A stretch of 64,000 nucleotides of DNA from JAAXGI01 sp965206975 (GTDB lineage Bacteria > Gemmatimonadota > Gemmatimonadetes > Longimicrobiales > Gaopeijiaceae). The translations under genes and the position numbers were made by a program. The notes beneath the pieces were generated by a model. The model worked only from the letters and a program-made list of their open reading frames with translations, was not told the origin of the DNA and did not search any database. Position 1 is the stretch's first letter. Every line of letters begins with the position of its first letter. Below are positions 52,282-62,807 of this stretch, piece after piece. Location of the stretch: NCBI GenBank assembly GCA_965206975.1, contig OZ242253.1, positions 620,001 to 684,000 on the forward strand, in the 5' to 3' direction.

Positions 52282-53481
52282 TCAGTCCACGATCTCGGTG
52301 ACTACCCCGGCCCCGACCGTGCGTCCACCCTCCCGGATCGCAAAGCGAAGCTCCTTCTCCATCGCAATCGGGCTGATCAACTCGACGTCCATCTGCACAT
52401 TGTCCCCCGGCATCACCATCTCCACCCCTTCCCCCAGGTGCGCCGAGCCCGTCACGTCCGTCGTCCGAAAGTAGAACTGCGGACGGTAGCCGTCGAAGAA
52501 GGGCGTGTGCCTGCCCCCCTCCCCCTTCGTCAGCACGTAGACCTCCGCCTTGAACTTCGTGTGCGGCATAATCGAACCCGGCTTCGCAAGCACCATCCCA
52601 CGCTCCACCTCGTCCTTCTTCGTCCCCCGAAGAAGCACCCCCGCATTGTCTCCCGCCTCGCCCTGATCGAGCAGCTTGCGAAACATCTCCACACCCGTCA
52701 CCACCGTCTTCGTCCCCAGCTCCGCACTCAGCCCGACAAGCGCCACATCCTCACCCACCTTGATCACCCCCCGCTCGATCCGACCCGTCGCCACCGTCCC
52801 CCGGCCCGTGATCGTAAACACGTCCTCGACCGGCATGAGGAAGGGCTTGTCCGTATCCCGCTCCGGCTCCGGAATGTACTCGTCGATCGCATCCATCAAC
52901 TCCCCGATGCTCCTCGTCTCCTCCGCCTCCGGATCCCCGCTCTCGAGCGCCTGGAGCGCCGATCCCCGAACAACCGGAATGTCGTCGCCCGGGAAATCGT
53001 ACTCGCTCAGAAGCTCCCGCACCTCAAGCTCCACCAGCTCCAGCAGCTCCTCGTCATCCAGCATGTCGCACTTGTTCAGGTACACCACGATGTCCGGAAC
53101 ATTCACCTGCCTCGCAAGCAGGATGTGCTCTCGCGTCTGCGGCATCGGCCCGTCCGCCGCGCTCACCACCAAAATCGCGCCGTCCATCTGCGCCGCGCCC
53201 GTAATCATGTTCTTCACGTAGTCCGCGTGCCCCGGACAGTCCACGTGCGCATAGTGCCGATTCGCCGTCTCGTACTCCACGTGCGCCGTCGCAATCGTAA
53301 TCCCCCGCTCCCGTTCCTCCGGCGCCTTGTCGATGTTGTCGAACGAGACATACTCCGCCAGTCCCCGCTGCGCCTGCACCGACGTAATCGCCGCCGTCAA
53401 CGTCGTCTTCCCATGGTCCACGTGCCCAATCGTACCCACGTTCACATGCGGCTTCGTCCGCTCAAATCTCGCCTTGGCCAT
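52282..53481 (-). CDS. tuf: Elongation factor Tu
   Basis: GTPase that brings aminoacyl-tRNA to the ribosome; 399 residues with G1 GHVDHGKTT, G3 DCPGHADYVKNM, G4 NKCD and domains II/III through GRGTVATGRIERGV and the C-terminal FRTTDVTG segment. ATG at 53481 with a purine-rich GGGAGAGGGAG upstream. Codon choice differs visibly from its neighbours: C- or A-ending codons give a pyrimidine-rich, less G-heavy template, fitting high expression. It lies 66 bases after fusA, separated from it by an intrinsic terminator. Confidence 0.98.
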   Translation of the reverse strand: MAKARFERTKPHVNVGTIGHVDHGKTTLTAAITSVQAQRGLAEYVSFDNIDKAPEERERGITIATAHVEYETANRHYAHVDCPGHADYVKNMITGAAQMDGAILVVSAADGPMPQTREHILLARQVNVPDIVVYLNKCDMLDDEELLELVELEVRELLSEYDFPGDDIPVVRGSALQALESGDPEAEETRSIGELMDAIDEYIPEPERDTDKPFLMPVEDVFTITGRGTVATGRIERGVIKVGEDVALVGLSAELGTKTVVTGVEMFRKLLDQGEAGDNAGVLLRGTKKDEVERGMVLAKPGSIMPHTKFKAEVYVLTKGEGGRHTPFFDGYRPQFYFRTTDVTGSAHLGEGVEMVMPGDNVQMDVELISPIAMEKELRFAIREGGRTVGAGVVTEIVD

Positions 53482-53520
53482 CGTCTCCCTCTCCCCTACG
53501 CCTCGCTTCCGGATTCCCGT

Positions 53521-53547
53521 GAAAAAAAGAGGGCCGAGCTCAGCTGC

Positions 53548-53554
<7 letters not shown>
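53521..53554 (-). terminator. Intrinsic terminator overlapping the fusA stop codon
   Basis: On the minus strand GGGCTGAGC (53554-53546) pairs with GCTCGGCCC (53539-53531), nine pairs with one G-U, around a six-base loop, followed by TCTTTTTTTC. The fusA TGA (53550-53548) is inside the 5' arm. It should stop or reduce transcription between fusA and tuf. Confidence 0.85.
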
Positions 53555-55653
<2,099 letters not shown>

Positions 55654-55850
55654 CGAATCTATTTCCTGCCCTCATTCGGCGAGGCCAGTTACGGCCGCCA
55701 AAGTCAAGTCGTATCGTTCGGGGTCTTTCCCCCCTGCTCATCAATACAAACGCGCAGGAGCGATGAAGTGGCGCACGCGCCCGGGCTTCCCGTCGTGACC
55801 ACCCACTCCCGGCCACCAGCCCCCTGCGCGCTACCGAACGGAGAACCCGG

Positions 55851-55865
55851 GTGGGGGCTCCCCAC
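55851..55865 (-). repeat. Small hairpin in the rpsG-fusA gap
   Basis: GTGGGG and CCCCAC (six pairs, three-base loop) lie about 38 bases after the rpsG stop within the 249-base gap before fusA. There is no T-run, so this is not an intrinsic terminator; a processing, pausing or translational-control element is possible. Otherwise the gap holds no gene. Confidence 0.35.
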
Positions 55866-55902
55866 TTCGACGCTCTGCGCGTCCTAGGTCAAACGCCTCG
55901 GG

Positions 55903-56373
55903 CTACCAGCGATAGTGGGCGAACGCCTTGTTCGCTTCTGCCATCCGGTGCGTGTCTTCCTTCCTCTTGATCGTGGAACCCTCGTTTCGGGCTGCAGCCA
56001 TCAACTCGCTGGCGAGCCTCTCCGCCATGGTTTTCTCGCCCCGTCCCCTCGCGAAGCCGATGAGCCACCGGATCGCGAGGGCGTTCCGACGCTCCGGGCG
56101 GACCTCGATGGGAACCTGATAGGTAGCTCCACCAACCCTGCGGCTCTTCACCTCGAGCGCCGGCTTCACATTCTGGATCGCCTGGTCGAATACCTGAAGG
56201 CCCGATTGGCCCGACTTCTCCTCGATGATATCGAGCGCATCGTAGAAGATGGACTCTGCCAGCGACTTCTTGCCGTCCAGCATCAACGTGTTCATGAACT
56301 TGGACGCAACGGGGGAGTCGAACTTCGGATCCCCGACTTCCGCCCGGTTCTCGGCTCTTGATCTGCGGCTCAT
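55903..56373 (-). CDS. rpsG: 30S ribosomal protein uS7
   Basis: Primary 16S binder that organises the head; 156 residues (MSRRSRAENRAEVGDPKFDSPVASKFMN) with the GGATYQVPIEVRPERRNALAIRWLI segment and C-terminal NKAFAHYRW, the usual family end. ATG at 56373, 44 bases after rpsL. Confidence 0.98.
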   Translation of the reverse strand: MSRRSRAENRAEVGDPKFDSPVASKFMNTLMLDGKKSLAESIFYDALDIIEEKSGQSGLQVFDQAIQNVKPALEVKSRRVGGATYQVPIEVRPERRNALAIRWLIGFARGRGEKTMAERLASELMAAARNEGSTIKRKEDTHRMAEANKAFAHYRW

Positions 56374-56417
56374 CTTTCCCTATTCAACGCTCCCTCAGGT
56401 ATCGGGGCCCTCGCCCG

Positions 56418-56792
56418 TCATCCCTTGGGACGCTTCGCTCCGTACTTGCTTCGCCCCTGCCTCCGACTGGAGACACCGGAGGCGTCGAGCGTCCCCCGGA
56501 TCGTATGGTAGCGTACTCCCGGGAGATCCTTCACCCGGCCACCCCTGATGAGCACGATCGAATGCTCCTGGAGGTTATGGCCCTCGCCTGGGATGTAGGA
56601 CGTGACCTCGTAGCCATTCGTGAGCCGCACGCGGGCGACCTTCCGGAGAGCCGAGTTCGGCTTCTTCGGCGTCGTTGTATAGACGCGCGTGCAGACGCCC
56701 CGCTTCTGCGGGTTGCCCTGCAGGGCGGGAGACTTGTTCTTCTTTTCCACGCTCTTTCGGCCCTTTCGGACGAGCTGGCTAATCGTCGGCAT
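56418..56792 (-). CDS. rpsL: 30S ribosomal protein uS12
   Basis: Decoding-centre protein; 124 residues with PTISQLVRKGRKS, TTPKKPNSALRKVARVRLTNG and GGRVKDLPGVRYHTIRG. The two lysines whose change gives streptomycin resistance in other bacteria (in TPKKPNS and RVKDLPG) are unchanged. ATG at 56792 has GAGG five bases upstream. First gene of the str operon and of the whole ribosomal super-cluster. Confidence 0.98.
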   Translation of the reverse strand: MPTISQLVRKGRKSVEKKNKSPALQGNPQKRGVCTRVYTTTPKKPNSALRKVARVRLTNGYEVTSYIPGEGHNLQEHSIVLIRGGRVKDLPGVRYHTIRGTLDASGVSSRRQGRSKYGAKRPKG

Positions 56793-56924
56793 GAAGCCTC
56801 ACACATCAGAGAGGCCCGAGAAGACGCTCACGGACACCGTGGCACGACCAGGGCCGCCAAGCCCTCCCGCGCCCCGGATCCGAAGCGGGACTCGAACCGG
56901 AAAACGCTCCGAGATAGACCGAAG

Positions 56925-56953
56925 AAGGTATGGGCGGGCCTACGGTGCGTCAA
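56925..56953 (-). promoter_or_regulatory. Candidate promoter of the str operon
   Basis: Minus-strand TTGACG (56953-56948) is followed after exactly 17 bases by TACCTT (56930-56925), roughly 130 bases before the rpsL start. The -35 is good and the -10 weak. Placement upstream of the first gene of the cluster supports it. Confidence 0.38.
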
Positions 56954-56954
56954 T

Positions 56955-57770
56955 GGCGGCGCAACGCAACACGCACACTGTCGTTCGGGGAGAAGGAAGC
57001 GTCTCGAGGCCACGCGGCCAACGGGCCGCTGCGGCGACGCCTCCCCGTCAACCCCTGCCTTGCGTGGGTCGGCCCGCCCGAAGGGGGGAGGTGGGGGGCA
57101 CACACGGTGGCAGCGTCGGGGGAGCCACGGGTTCAGGGTCCGGCTCGTACACCGGCCGAACGAGGAAGTGGCCGAGACCGAACAGGGCGATCCCGGCCTC
57201 GACCCCGGGATCCCAGGGTCACGGAGGCCTGTAAGCCTCCCTGTCGTTTATGATCAGGCGGCGAGGGCAATGCGCGGCGACGAGATGCTCGAAGTTCCTC
57301 ATCGAGCAGGCCCGTTCCCTCGAGAGGAGTTCAGCCACCCACCTGTCCGCTCCCGGATCGGTCACACGATGTCCGACGGACACGGGCCGCTCGGTCACTC
57401 GTCGCAGGGCCAGGTTCTGACGCGAGGAGGATGTGACCGGAGACCGGATCGATTGCAAGGCACTCGTTTCGGGAAGGCTGCGACACATCACGAGCGGGGC
57501 CGCCCACGGTGCCACGGGCCGCTGACTACGACGCGGTGTTAAGCGACGGACTCCTCCTCGATGACACCGTGCGAGTCGAACAGGTCATCGCAACGCGCCC
57601 TCAAGTGGAATGGCGCGCGCACCAATCGCAAGGCAGCGATCTCCCCGACGGGTCACAGACGCCCGGGTGCGACCGAGAGACGAGGCGCCTCCGAAAGACT
57701 TCCCTCCCCCTCCCCGAGGGACCCCCGGACTGCCGAAGGCCGGAGGCCGGGTGCGCGGCGACGTGTTCCG
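56955..57770. other. Intergenic stretch between divergent str and leu operons, no gene supported
   Basis: About 800 bases without a credible gene. Frames on both strands are basic, low in hydrophobic residues and lack known motifs or clear ribosome sites. Two adjacent inverted repeats stand out near 57201-57240. No tRNA could be folded; an actcgaacc T-loop-like string at about 56890 lacks a matching stem. Confidence 0.45.
57201..57240. repeat. Two adjacent inverted repeats
   Basis: 57201-57220 is a 20-base near-perfect palindrome (GACCCCGGGA with TCCCAGGGTC, one mismatch). Immediately after it GGAGGC (57223-57228) and GCCTCC (57235-57240) form a six-pair hairpin with loop CTGTAA. No T-run follows on either strand. 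Could be operator-like or a structured transcript. Confidence 0.5.
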
Positions 57771-57775
57771 AGAGG

Positions 57776-57803
57776 TTGACAAAGGCGAAGCGCAATCTAA
57801 GAT
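57776..57803 (+). promoter_or_regulatory. Sigma70-type promoter of the leu/ilv operon
   Basis: A consensus TTGACA (57776-57781), 16-base spacer, then TAAGAT (57798-57803). The expected start is near 57810, about 40 bases before the leader-peptide gene, and the element points to leuA. The AT-rich surroundings stand out in this GC-rich region. Confidence 0.75.
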
Positions 57804-57850
57804 CAAAATTGGCTGGGCGCGTTCGATTGGACCAAGTAGGGAGCGACTTT

Positions 57851-57949
57851 GTGAGATTACCCGGCGTGACCGGCGCAACGCTTCTCCTCCTTAAAGGCGC
57901 ACCTCGGGAGGAAGGCCCGCGGGTGCGCGGTAAGATCGGACCGCCCTGA
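57851..57949 (+). CDS. leuL: Leucine-operon leader peptide (LeuL type)
   Basis: A 32-residue ORF starts at GTG 57851 with AGGGAG eight bases upstream and ends at TGA 57947-57949. It begins MRLPGVTGAT and has four consecutive leucine codons, CTT CTC CTC CTT (57881-57892), plus a TTA at codon 3. CTT and TTA are uncommon in the leu structural genes here. It sits between the promoter and the terminator ahead of leuA. Known leu attenuators use a run of Leu codons to sense charged tRNA-Leu by ribosome stalling; role here is inferred from that design. A GTG at 57866 inside the frame would also include the Leu run. Confidence 0.82.
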   Translation: MRLPGVTGATLLLLKGAPREEGPRVRGKIGPP

Positions 57950-58010
57950 GTCCGATCCAGAATGCGCGCCAGAGGTGAGCGGGCCCTCTCCCAGCTGGGA
58001 AGCCCGCTTC
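57914..58010 (+). promoter_or_regulatory. Attenuator of the leu operon: alternative pairing and terminator
   Basis: Three pairings can be read. GATCGGAC (57934-57941) and GTCCGATC (57950-57957) form a perfect eight-pair hairpin spanning the leuL stop codon. AGCGGGC (57978-57984) and GCCCGCT (58002-58008) form a terminator stem, followed by TCTTTTTTTG. GGCCCGC (57914-57920), inside leuL, is perfectly complementary to GCGGGCC (57979-57985), so it can capture the terminator's 5' arm as an antiterminator that encloses the middle hairpin. The arrangement suits leucine-dependent attenuation of leuA-leuB-ilvC-ilvE-leuC. Confidence 0.75.
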
Positions 58011-58017
58011 TTTTTTT
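57978..58017 (+). terminator. Intrinsic terminator before leuA (attenuator stem)
   Basis: AGCGGGC (57978-57984) pairs perfectly with GCCCGCT (58002-58008); the loop contains a second small palindrome CCAGCTGG, and the stem is followed by TTCTTTTTTTG. It lies about 75 bases upstream of the leuA start and after the leader peptide, so it works as a conditional stop. Confidence 0.85.
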
Positions 58018-58090
58018 GTTCGAGGGAGACCCGCGATCCTGCGACCAGTAGACGATGACGGCAGCAAGTCAAGGAGCGCGTGGAGGGGCC

Positions 58091-59647
58091 ATGGACAATC
58101 GAGTCATCATCTTTGACACGACACTTCGCGACGGGGAGCAGTCGCCTGGCGCAAGCATGACCACCGCCGAGAAGCTCCAGCTGGCCCATGCGCTCGACGA
58201 ACTCGGAGTGGACGTGATGGAGGCGGGATTCCCCATCAGCTCACCCGACGACTTCCAGGCTGTCCGCCGCATTGCCAGGGAGGTCCGTCGGCCCGTCATC
58301 GCCGCGCTCTCGCGTACCCGCCCGGGGGACATTGACCGGGCCGCGGAGGCGGTCGAGGACGCGGAGCATCCGAGGATCCACACATTCATCGCGACCTCGA
58401 AGGTTCATCTCGAGCGAAAGCTCAAGATCAGCGAGGAGGAGTGCGTCGAGCAGGCCGCCCGCGCCGTGCAGCGTGCGAGACGCTACACCGACGACGTGGA
58501 GTTCAGCGCGGAGGATGCGACGCGGACGGAGATTCCCTTCCTCTGCAAGGTGGCGAGGGTCGCCGTGGAGGCGGGGGCGACCACGATCAACATCCCGGAC
58601 ACGGTCGGATACACACACCCGACGGAGATCGGAAAGATCTTCAGGACCCTCCTCCGGGAGGTCCCCGAGCTCGAAGACGTCGTCCTCTCGGCCCACTGCC
58701 ATAACGACCTCGGCCTCGCCGTCGCAAACTCCCTCGCCGCCGTCGAGGCGGGCGCGCGTCAGATCGAGTGCACGATCAACGGAATCGGCGAACGGGCCGG
58801 GAACGCAGCGCTCGAGGAAGTCGTCATGACGATCCGGGTCCGAAGGGACCTCTTCGACCTGACCACCGGGATCCATACGAACCGGATCCATCCGACGAGC
58901 CGGCTACTCACGCAAATCACCGGGATCCACCCGCAACCGAACAAGGCAATCGTCGGGCGAAACGCATTCGCCCACGAGGCGGGGATCCATCAGGACGGGA
59001 TGCTGAAGGAGCGCTCCACCTACGAGATCATGGATCCCGCGATGGTGGGGGTACCCGGGAGCCAGCTCGTCCTCGGGAAGCACTCGGGCCGTCACGCCCT
59101 CAAGGCGCGCTTTCGGGAACTCGGCTTCGATCTCGATGAGGAGGGGATGGAGCGGGCGTACCGGCTCTTCAAGCTCCTCGCCGATCAGAAGAAGGACATC
59201 CTTGACGAGGACCTCATCTCGATCGTGCACCACGGGGCGATGAAGGACGTCCCCGAGGCCTTCGCCCTCGAGAAGATGACAGGCAAGTTCGGCGGCGAGT
59301 GGTCGTACGCGACCGTCACTCTCCGAAAGGAAGGGGAGGGGGAGGTCCGGGCTGACGGGAAGGGGGACGGGCCGATCGCGGCGGCGCTCGCCGCAGTGAA
59401 CGAGATCGTGGGGTGGGACGTCGAGCTAGAGGATTTCGCGATCCGGGCCGCGACCCCGGGGCGCGATGCAGTGGGCGAGGTCACGCTTCGGGCCCGGGTG
59501 GCGGGGAAGACGCTCACGGGCCGGGGCGCCTCGACGGACGTCGTGGACGCCGCGGTCCGGGCCTACCTGAACGCGCTGAACAAGGCGGCCTACGCGGCGG
59601 CGCTCGAGGAGGTCCCGCAGGGTGCGGGCGCGGTCCGGGGCGTCTGA
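58091..59647 (+). CDS. leuA: 2-isopropylmalate synthase
   Basis: Condenses 2-ketoisovalerate with acetyl-CoA, the first leucine-specific step. The 518-residue product has the catalytic barrel start VIIFDTTLRDGEQSPGASM, the metal/His region SAHCHNDLGLAVANSLAAVEAGARQIECTINGIGERAGN (ends at about residue 250) and a full C-terminal regulatory LeuA dimer domain (about 380-510) for leucine feedback. ATG at 58091 is chosen for GGAGG five bases upstream; an ATG at 58055 is in frame but lies outside the conserved start. Preceded by the attenuator. Confidence 0.97.
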   Translation: MDNRVIIFDTTLRDGEQSPGASMTTAEKLQLAHALDELGVDVMEAGFPISSPDDFQAVRRIAREVRRPVIAALSRTRPGDIDRAAEAVEDAEHPRIHTFIATSKVHLERKLKISEEECVEQAARAVQRARRYTDDVEFSAEDATRTEIPFLCKVARVAVEAGATTINIPDTVGYTHPTEIGKIFRTLLREVPELEDVVLSAHCHNDLGLAVANSLAAVEAGARQIECTINGIGERAGNAALEEVVMTIRVRRDLFDLTTGIHTNRIHPTSRLLTQITGIHPQPNKAIVGRNAFAHEAGIHQDGMLKERSTYEIMDPAMVGVPGSQLVLGKHSGRHALKARFRELGFDLDEEGMERAYRLFKLLADQKKDILDEDLISIVHHGAMKDVPEAFALEKMTGKFGGEWSYATVTLRKEGEGEVRADGKGDGPIAAALAAVNEIVGWDVELEDFAIRAATPGRDAVGEVTLRARVAGKTLTGRGASTDVVDAAVRAYLNALNKAAYAAALEEVPQGAGAVRGV

Positions 59648-59659
59648 GGCAAGGTACGA

Positions 59660-60736
59660 ATGACACTGAAGCTTGCCGTACTCCCGGGAGATGGGATCGG
59701 CCCCGAGGTCACGGAAGCCGCCCTCCGGGTTTTCAAGGCTGCGGCTGGCCGCTTCCGCGTCGCAGTGGATCTCGAGACGTATCCGGTCGGATGGGAGGGC
59801 TTCCGGGTCGCCGGCGCGCCGCTCCCCCCCGAGACGGAGCGGGGGGCGGTAAGCGCGGACGCGGTCTTTCTCGGAGCGGTTGGGGACCCCCGGGCGGACG
59901 AGCTCGCCCCGGAGCTTCGGCCGGAAGCTGGCCTTCTCCGGCTCCGCAAGGTACTCGATTGCTACGCGAATCTCAGACCGACGCTCGTCCTCGACTCGCT
60001 TATCGAGGCCTCCCCGCTCAAGGCGGAGCGGATCCAGGGAACGGACTTCCTCATCGTCCGGGAGCTCTCGAGCGGGCTCTACTACGGGGAGCCGCGCGCG
60101 ATCAACCGCAAGGGTGAGGCGACAGAGGCGGTGAACACGCTCCGCTACCGCGACTTCGAGATCCGGCGGGTCGCGAGAATCGCCTTCGAGGCCGCCCGGT
60201 CGAGAGACCGGCGGGTCGTCTCCGTGGACAAGGCGAACGTGCTGGAGACGAGCCGCCTCTGGCGGGAGATCGTCACCGCAGTGGGGAGCGACTTCCCCGA
60301 GGTCGAGCTCGAACACATGCTCGTCGACCGGGCGGCGATGGAGCTCGTCCTGCGACCGACAGCATTCGACGTGATTCTCACCGAGAACCTCTTCGGCGAC
60401 ATCCTGAGCGACGAGGCGGCGGGGGTGGTCGGCTCCATCGGTCTACTCGCCTCCGCAAGCCTCGGCCCCTCGGCGGGGCTCTACGAGCCCGTGCACGGCT
60501 CGGCACCGGATATCGCCGGACAGGGGATCGCGAACCCGATCGCCGCTATCCTCTCAATCGCAATGCTCTTTCACCACACCGCGAGGCGGCCCGAAGTCGG
60601 GGAGGCGATCGAGAGGGCAGTCCACGGCGTTCTCGCCTCGGGGATGCGGCCAGCCGATCTGGCCCGGCCCGGGGAAAGCGTGAGCGGAACGGACGAGATC
60701 GCCGAGAGCGTGAGCGAGGCAGTCCTCGCCGACTGA
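59660..60736 (+). CDS. leuB: 3-isopropylmalate dehydrogenase
   Basis: Oxidative decarboxylation of 3-isopropylmalate with NAD. The 358-residue product starts MTLKLAVLPGDGIGPEV, and has the substrate/metal segments LRKVLDCYANLRP, TEAVNTLRYRDFEI, SVDKANVLETSRLW, DVILTENLFGDILSDEAAG and GLYEPVHGSAPDIAGQG. ATG at 59660 with AAGG upstream, 12 bases after leuA. Lys/Asp/Asp catalytic set is in place; a leuB rather than isocitrate dehydrogenase identity is supported by length and context. Confidence 0.96.
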   Translation: MTLKLAVLPGDGIGPEVTEAALRVFKAAAGRFRVAVDLETYPVGWEGFRVAGAPLPPETERGAVSADAVFLGAVGDPRADELAPELRPEAGLLRLRKVLDCYANLRPTLVLDSLIEASPLKAERIQGTDFLIVRELSSGLYYGEPRAINRKGEATEAVNTLRYRDFEIRRVARIAFEAARSRDRRVVSVDKANVLETSRLWREIVTAVGSDFPEVELEHMLVDRAAMELVLRPTAFDVILTENLFGDILSDEAAGVVGSIGLLASASLGPSAGLYEPVHGSAPDIAGQGIANPIAAILSIAMLFHHTARRPEVGEAIERAVHGVLASGMRPADLARPGESVSGTDEIAESVSEAVLAD

Positions 60737-60770
60737 TTGAGCGGACGGGTGAGAATCGGCACATTCTATG

Positions 60771-60790
60771 GTCCCCGCAGGCGGGGAACG
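60771..60790 (+). repeat. Hairpin in the leuB-ilvC gap
   Basis: TCCCCG and CGGGGA separated by CAGG form a six-pair hairpin in the 86-base leuB-ilvC gap. No T-run follows, so it is not a simple terminator; it may shape mRNA stability between the two halves of the operon. Confidence 0.3.
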
Positions 60791-60822
60791 ACCACCAACG
60801 GAATTCATTGAAGGAGACAGCA

Positions 60823-61836
60823 ATGAGCGAGGCTCGGATCTGGACCGTAAGCGACGCGAACCCGGAGCTTCTCGGGCCAAGGAAGATCGCGGTCATGGGA
60901 TTCGGCAGCCAGGGGAGTGCGCACGCGAAGCTGCTCCACGAGGCGGGCCTCGACGTCAGGGTGGGGCTCAGGGCCGGGAGCAGCTCCGCCCCTCGCGTCG
61001 AGCGGGCCGGGATCTCTCTGATGAGCGTGAGCGAGGCGGCCCGAGAGGCAGACCTGATCGCGATCCTCCTCCCCGACACCGTGCAGGCCCACGTCTACCA
61101 GGAAGAGATCGAGCCGCACCTCGGGACGGGCGACACGCTCCTCTTCGCGCACGGATTCAACGTCCACTACGGGGAGATCGAGGCCCCGGACGGGGTGGAC
61201 GTCATCATGGTCGCACCCAAGTCTCCCGGGGCAATGCTCTACCGCGAGGCCAGCGAGGGAAACGGCGTCCCGGCGCTCATCGCCGTCCATCAGGACACAA
61301 GCGGGGATGCGCACGGCGTCGCGCTCGCATATGCACACGCGATCGGATCGACGCGGGCGGGTGTCCTCGAGACCACCTTCGCCGAGGAGACGGAGACCGA
61401 CCTCTTCGGGGAGCAGGCGGTCCTCTGCGGCGGGCTCACGGCGCTCATCCAGAGCGGTTTCGAGACGCTCGTCGAAGCCGGCTACCAACCCGAGCTCGCC
61501 TACTTCGAGTGCCTCCACGAGATGAAACTGATCGTGGACCTTGCCTACAAGGCAGGGCTCTCCGGGATGCGAAGGGAGATCAGCGACACGGCGGAGTGGG
61601 GCGACTACGTCAGCGGGCCCAGAGTCGTCGGAGCCGAGAGCCGGGAGGCAATGCACGAGATCTTAGCGGAGATCCGCTCCGGCGAGTTCGCGAAGCGGTG
61701 GATCGAGGAGTCCCAAGGGGACGCATCCGAGTTCAAGTGCCTTAGGGCAGAGGGCCGGACGCATCAGGTCGAGCGCGTGGGCGAGCGGCTTCGCTCGCGC
61801 ATGGCGTGGCTAGATGAAGGAGGGAACGAGGCATGA
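60823..61836 (+). CDS. ilvC: Ketol-acid reductoisomerase (class I)
   Basis: Isomerises and reduces acetohydroxy acids in valine/isoleucine synthesis. The 337-residue product has the nucleotide site MGFGSQGSAHAKLLHEAG with the phosphate-binding RAGSSS loop suggesting NADPH, and magnesium ligands in ETDLFGEQAVLCGG and YFECLHEMKLIVDL. Length is that of class I. ATG at 60823 has AAGGAG seven bases upstream; the in-frame TTG at 60808 is dismissed. The stop overlaps ilvE (ATGA). Confidence 0.96.
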   Translation: MSEARIWTVSDANPELLGPRKIAVMGFGSQGSAHAKLLHEAGLDVRVGLRAGSSSAPRVERAGISLMSVSEAAREADLIAILLPDTVQAHVYQEEIEPHLGTGDTLLFAHGFNVHYGEIEAPDGVDVIMVAPKSPGAMLYREASEGNGVPALIAVHQDTSGDAHGVALAYAHAIGSTRAGVLETTFAEETETDLFGEQAVLCGGLTALIQSGFETLVEAGYQPELAYFECLHEMKLIVDLAYKAGLSGMRREISDTAEWGDYVSGPRVVGAESREAMHEILAEIRSGEFAKRWIEESQGDASEFKCLRAEGRTHQVERVGERLRSRMAWLDEGGNEA

Positions 61837-62807
61837 GCAGCAACTTTCCGGAGTCCGGTTGGATCTGGCGAAACGGAGAATTCATCCCGTGGCAGGACGC
61901 CACAGTCCACGTCATGGCGCATGCGCTCCACTACGGATCCTCGGTCTTTGAGGGGGTGAGGTGCTACCGGACCCCCTCGGGCCCCGCCGTGTTGCGACTC
62001 ACAGACCACATGCAGCGCTTCACCGATTCAGCGCGGATCTACCGGATGGACCTCCCCTACTCGACGGAGGAGCTCGGGGAGCGGGTCCTCGAACTCATCC
62101 GGCGAAACAACCTAGAGGAGTGCTACATCCGCCCCGTCGCCTTCCGGGGGTACGGGACCGTGGGGCTGAACCCGCTTCTCAGCCCCCTAGAGGTATGCCT
62201 CGCCTGCTGGCCGTGGGGGGCGTACCTCGGGGCCGAGGCGATCAATGACGGGGTGGATGTCTGCGTCTCGTCATGGCAGAGGCCCGCCCCGAACACCTTC
62301 CCGACGCTCGCGAAGGCAGGAGGCAACTACCTGAACGCGGGCCTCATGAAGATGGAGGCCGTACAGAACGGGTACGCAGAGGCGATCGCCCTCAACGTCG
62401 ACGGGATGGTCAGCGAGGGAAGCGGGCAGAACCTCTTCCTAGTTCGCGACGGGGTGCTCTACACCCCGCCGGTCGACGGGGCGATGCTCCCCGGGATCAC
62501 CCGGGACTGCATCGTCACCCTCTGCCGGGAGCGGGAGATCCCGGTCCACACGGAGCCGATCCCGAGGGAGGCACTCTACATCGCCGACGAGCTCTTCTTC
62601 ACCGGAACCGCCTCCGAGGTGAGTCCGATCCGGAGCGTGGACCGGATCCCCGTCGGGCGCGGGAAGCCCGGCCCGATCGCGCGACAGCTCCACCGGGATC
62701 TGATGGACGTGGCGAAGGGGATCCGCCCGGACCGGTACGAATGGCTGAGCCCGGTCCGAAGCGCGCCCGCGCCGGGAGAGTCCGTCCCGGCGGAGGCGAC
62801 GGGATGA
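61833..62807 (+). CDS. ilvE: Branched-chain amino-acid aminotransferase
   Basis: PLP enzyme that makes leucine, isoleucine and valine from their keto acids. The 324-residue product has the fold-IV features HYGSSVFEGVRCY, the PLP Lys in LAKAGGNYLNAGL, ALNVDGMVSEGSGQNLFLV and FFTGTASEVSPI. The ATG overlaps the ilvC stop and its TGA overlaps leuC (ATGA both), so the three are probably coupled in translation. Confidence 0.96.
   Translation: MSSNFPESGWIWRNGEFIPWQDATVHVMAHALHYGSSVFEGVRCYRTPSGPAVLRLTDHMQRFTDSARIYRMDLPYSTEELGERVLELIRRNNLEECYIRPVAFRGYGTVGLNPLLSPLEVCLACWPWGAYLGAEAINDGVDVCVSSWQRPAPNTFPTLAKAGGNYLNAGLMKMEAVQNGYAEAIALNVDGMVSEGSGQNLFLVRDGVLYTPPVDGAMLPGITRDCIVTLCREREIPVHTEPIPREALYIADELFFTGTASEVSPIRSVDRIPVGRGKPGPIARQLHRDLMDVAKGIRPDRYEWLSPVRSAPAPGESVPAEATG

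Noticed and set aside
56880..56910. tRNA-like T-loop string on the minus strand
   Set aside because: The GGTTCGAGTCC-like string lacks a paired T-stem, and no acceptor, D or anticodon arm could be found around it.
57219..57515. A minus-strand 99-codon ORF upstream of rpsL
   Set aside because: No ribosome site, no homology signal, and it spans the inverted repeats; treated as chance.
57509..57949. A 146-codon plus-strand ORF ending with the leu leader peptide
   Set aside because: Most of it lies upstream of the promoter at 57776-57803, so only the last 32 codons (from 57851, with a ribosome site) would be on the transcript.
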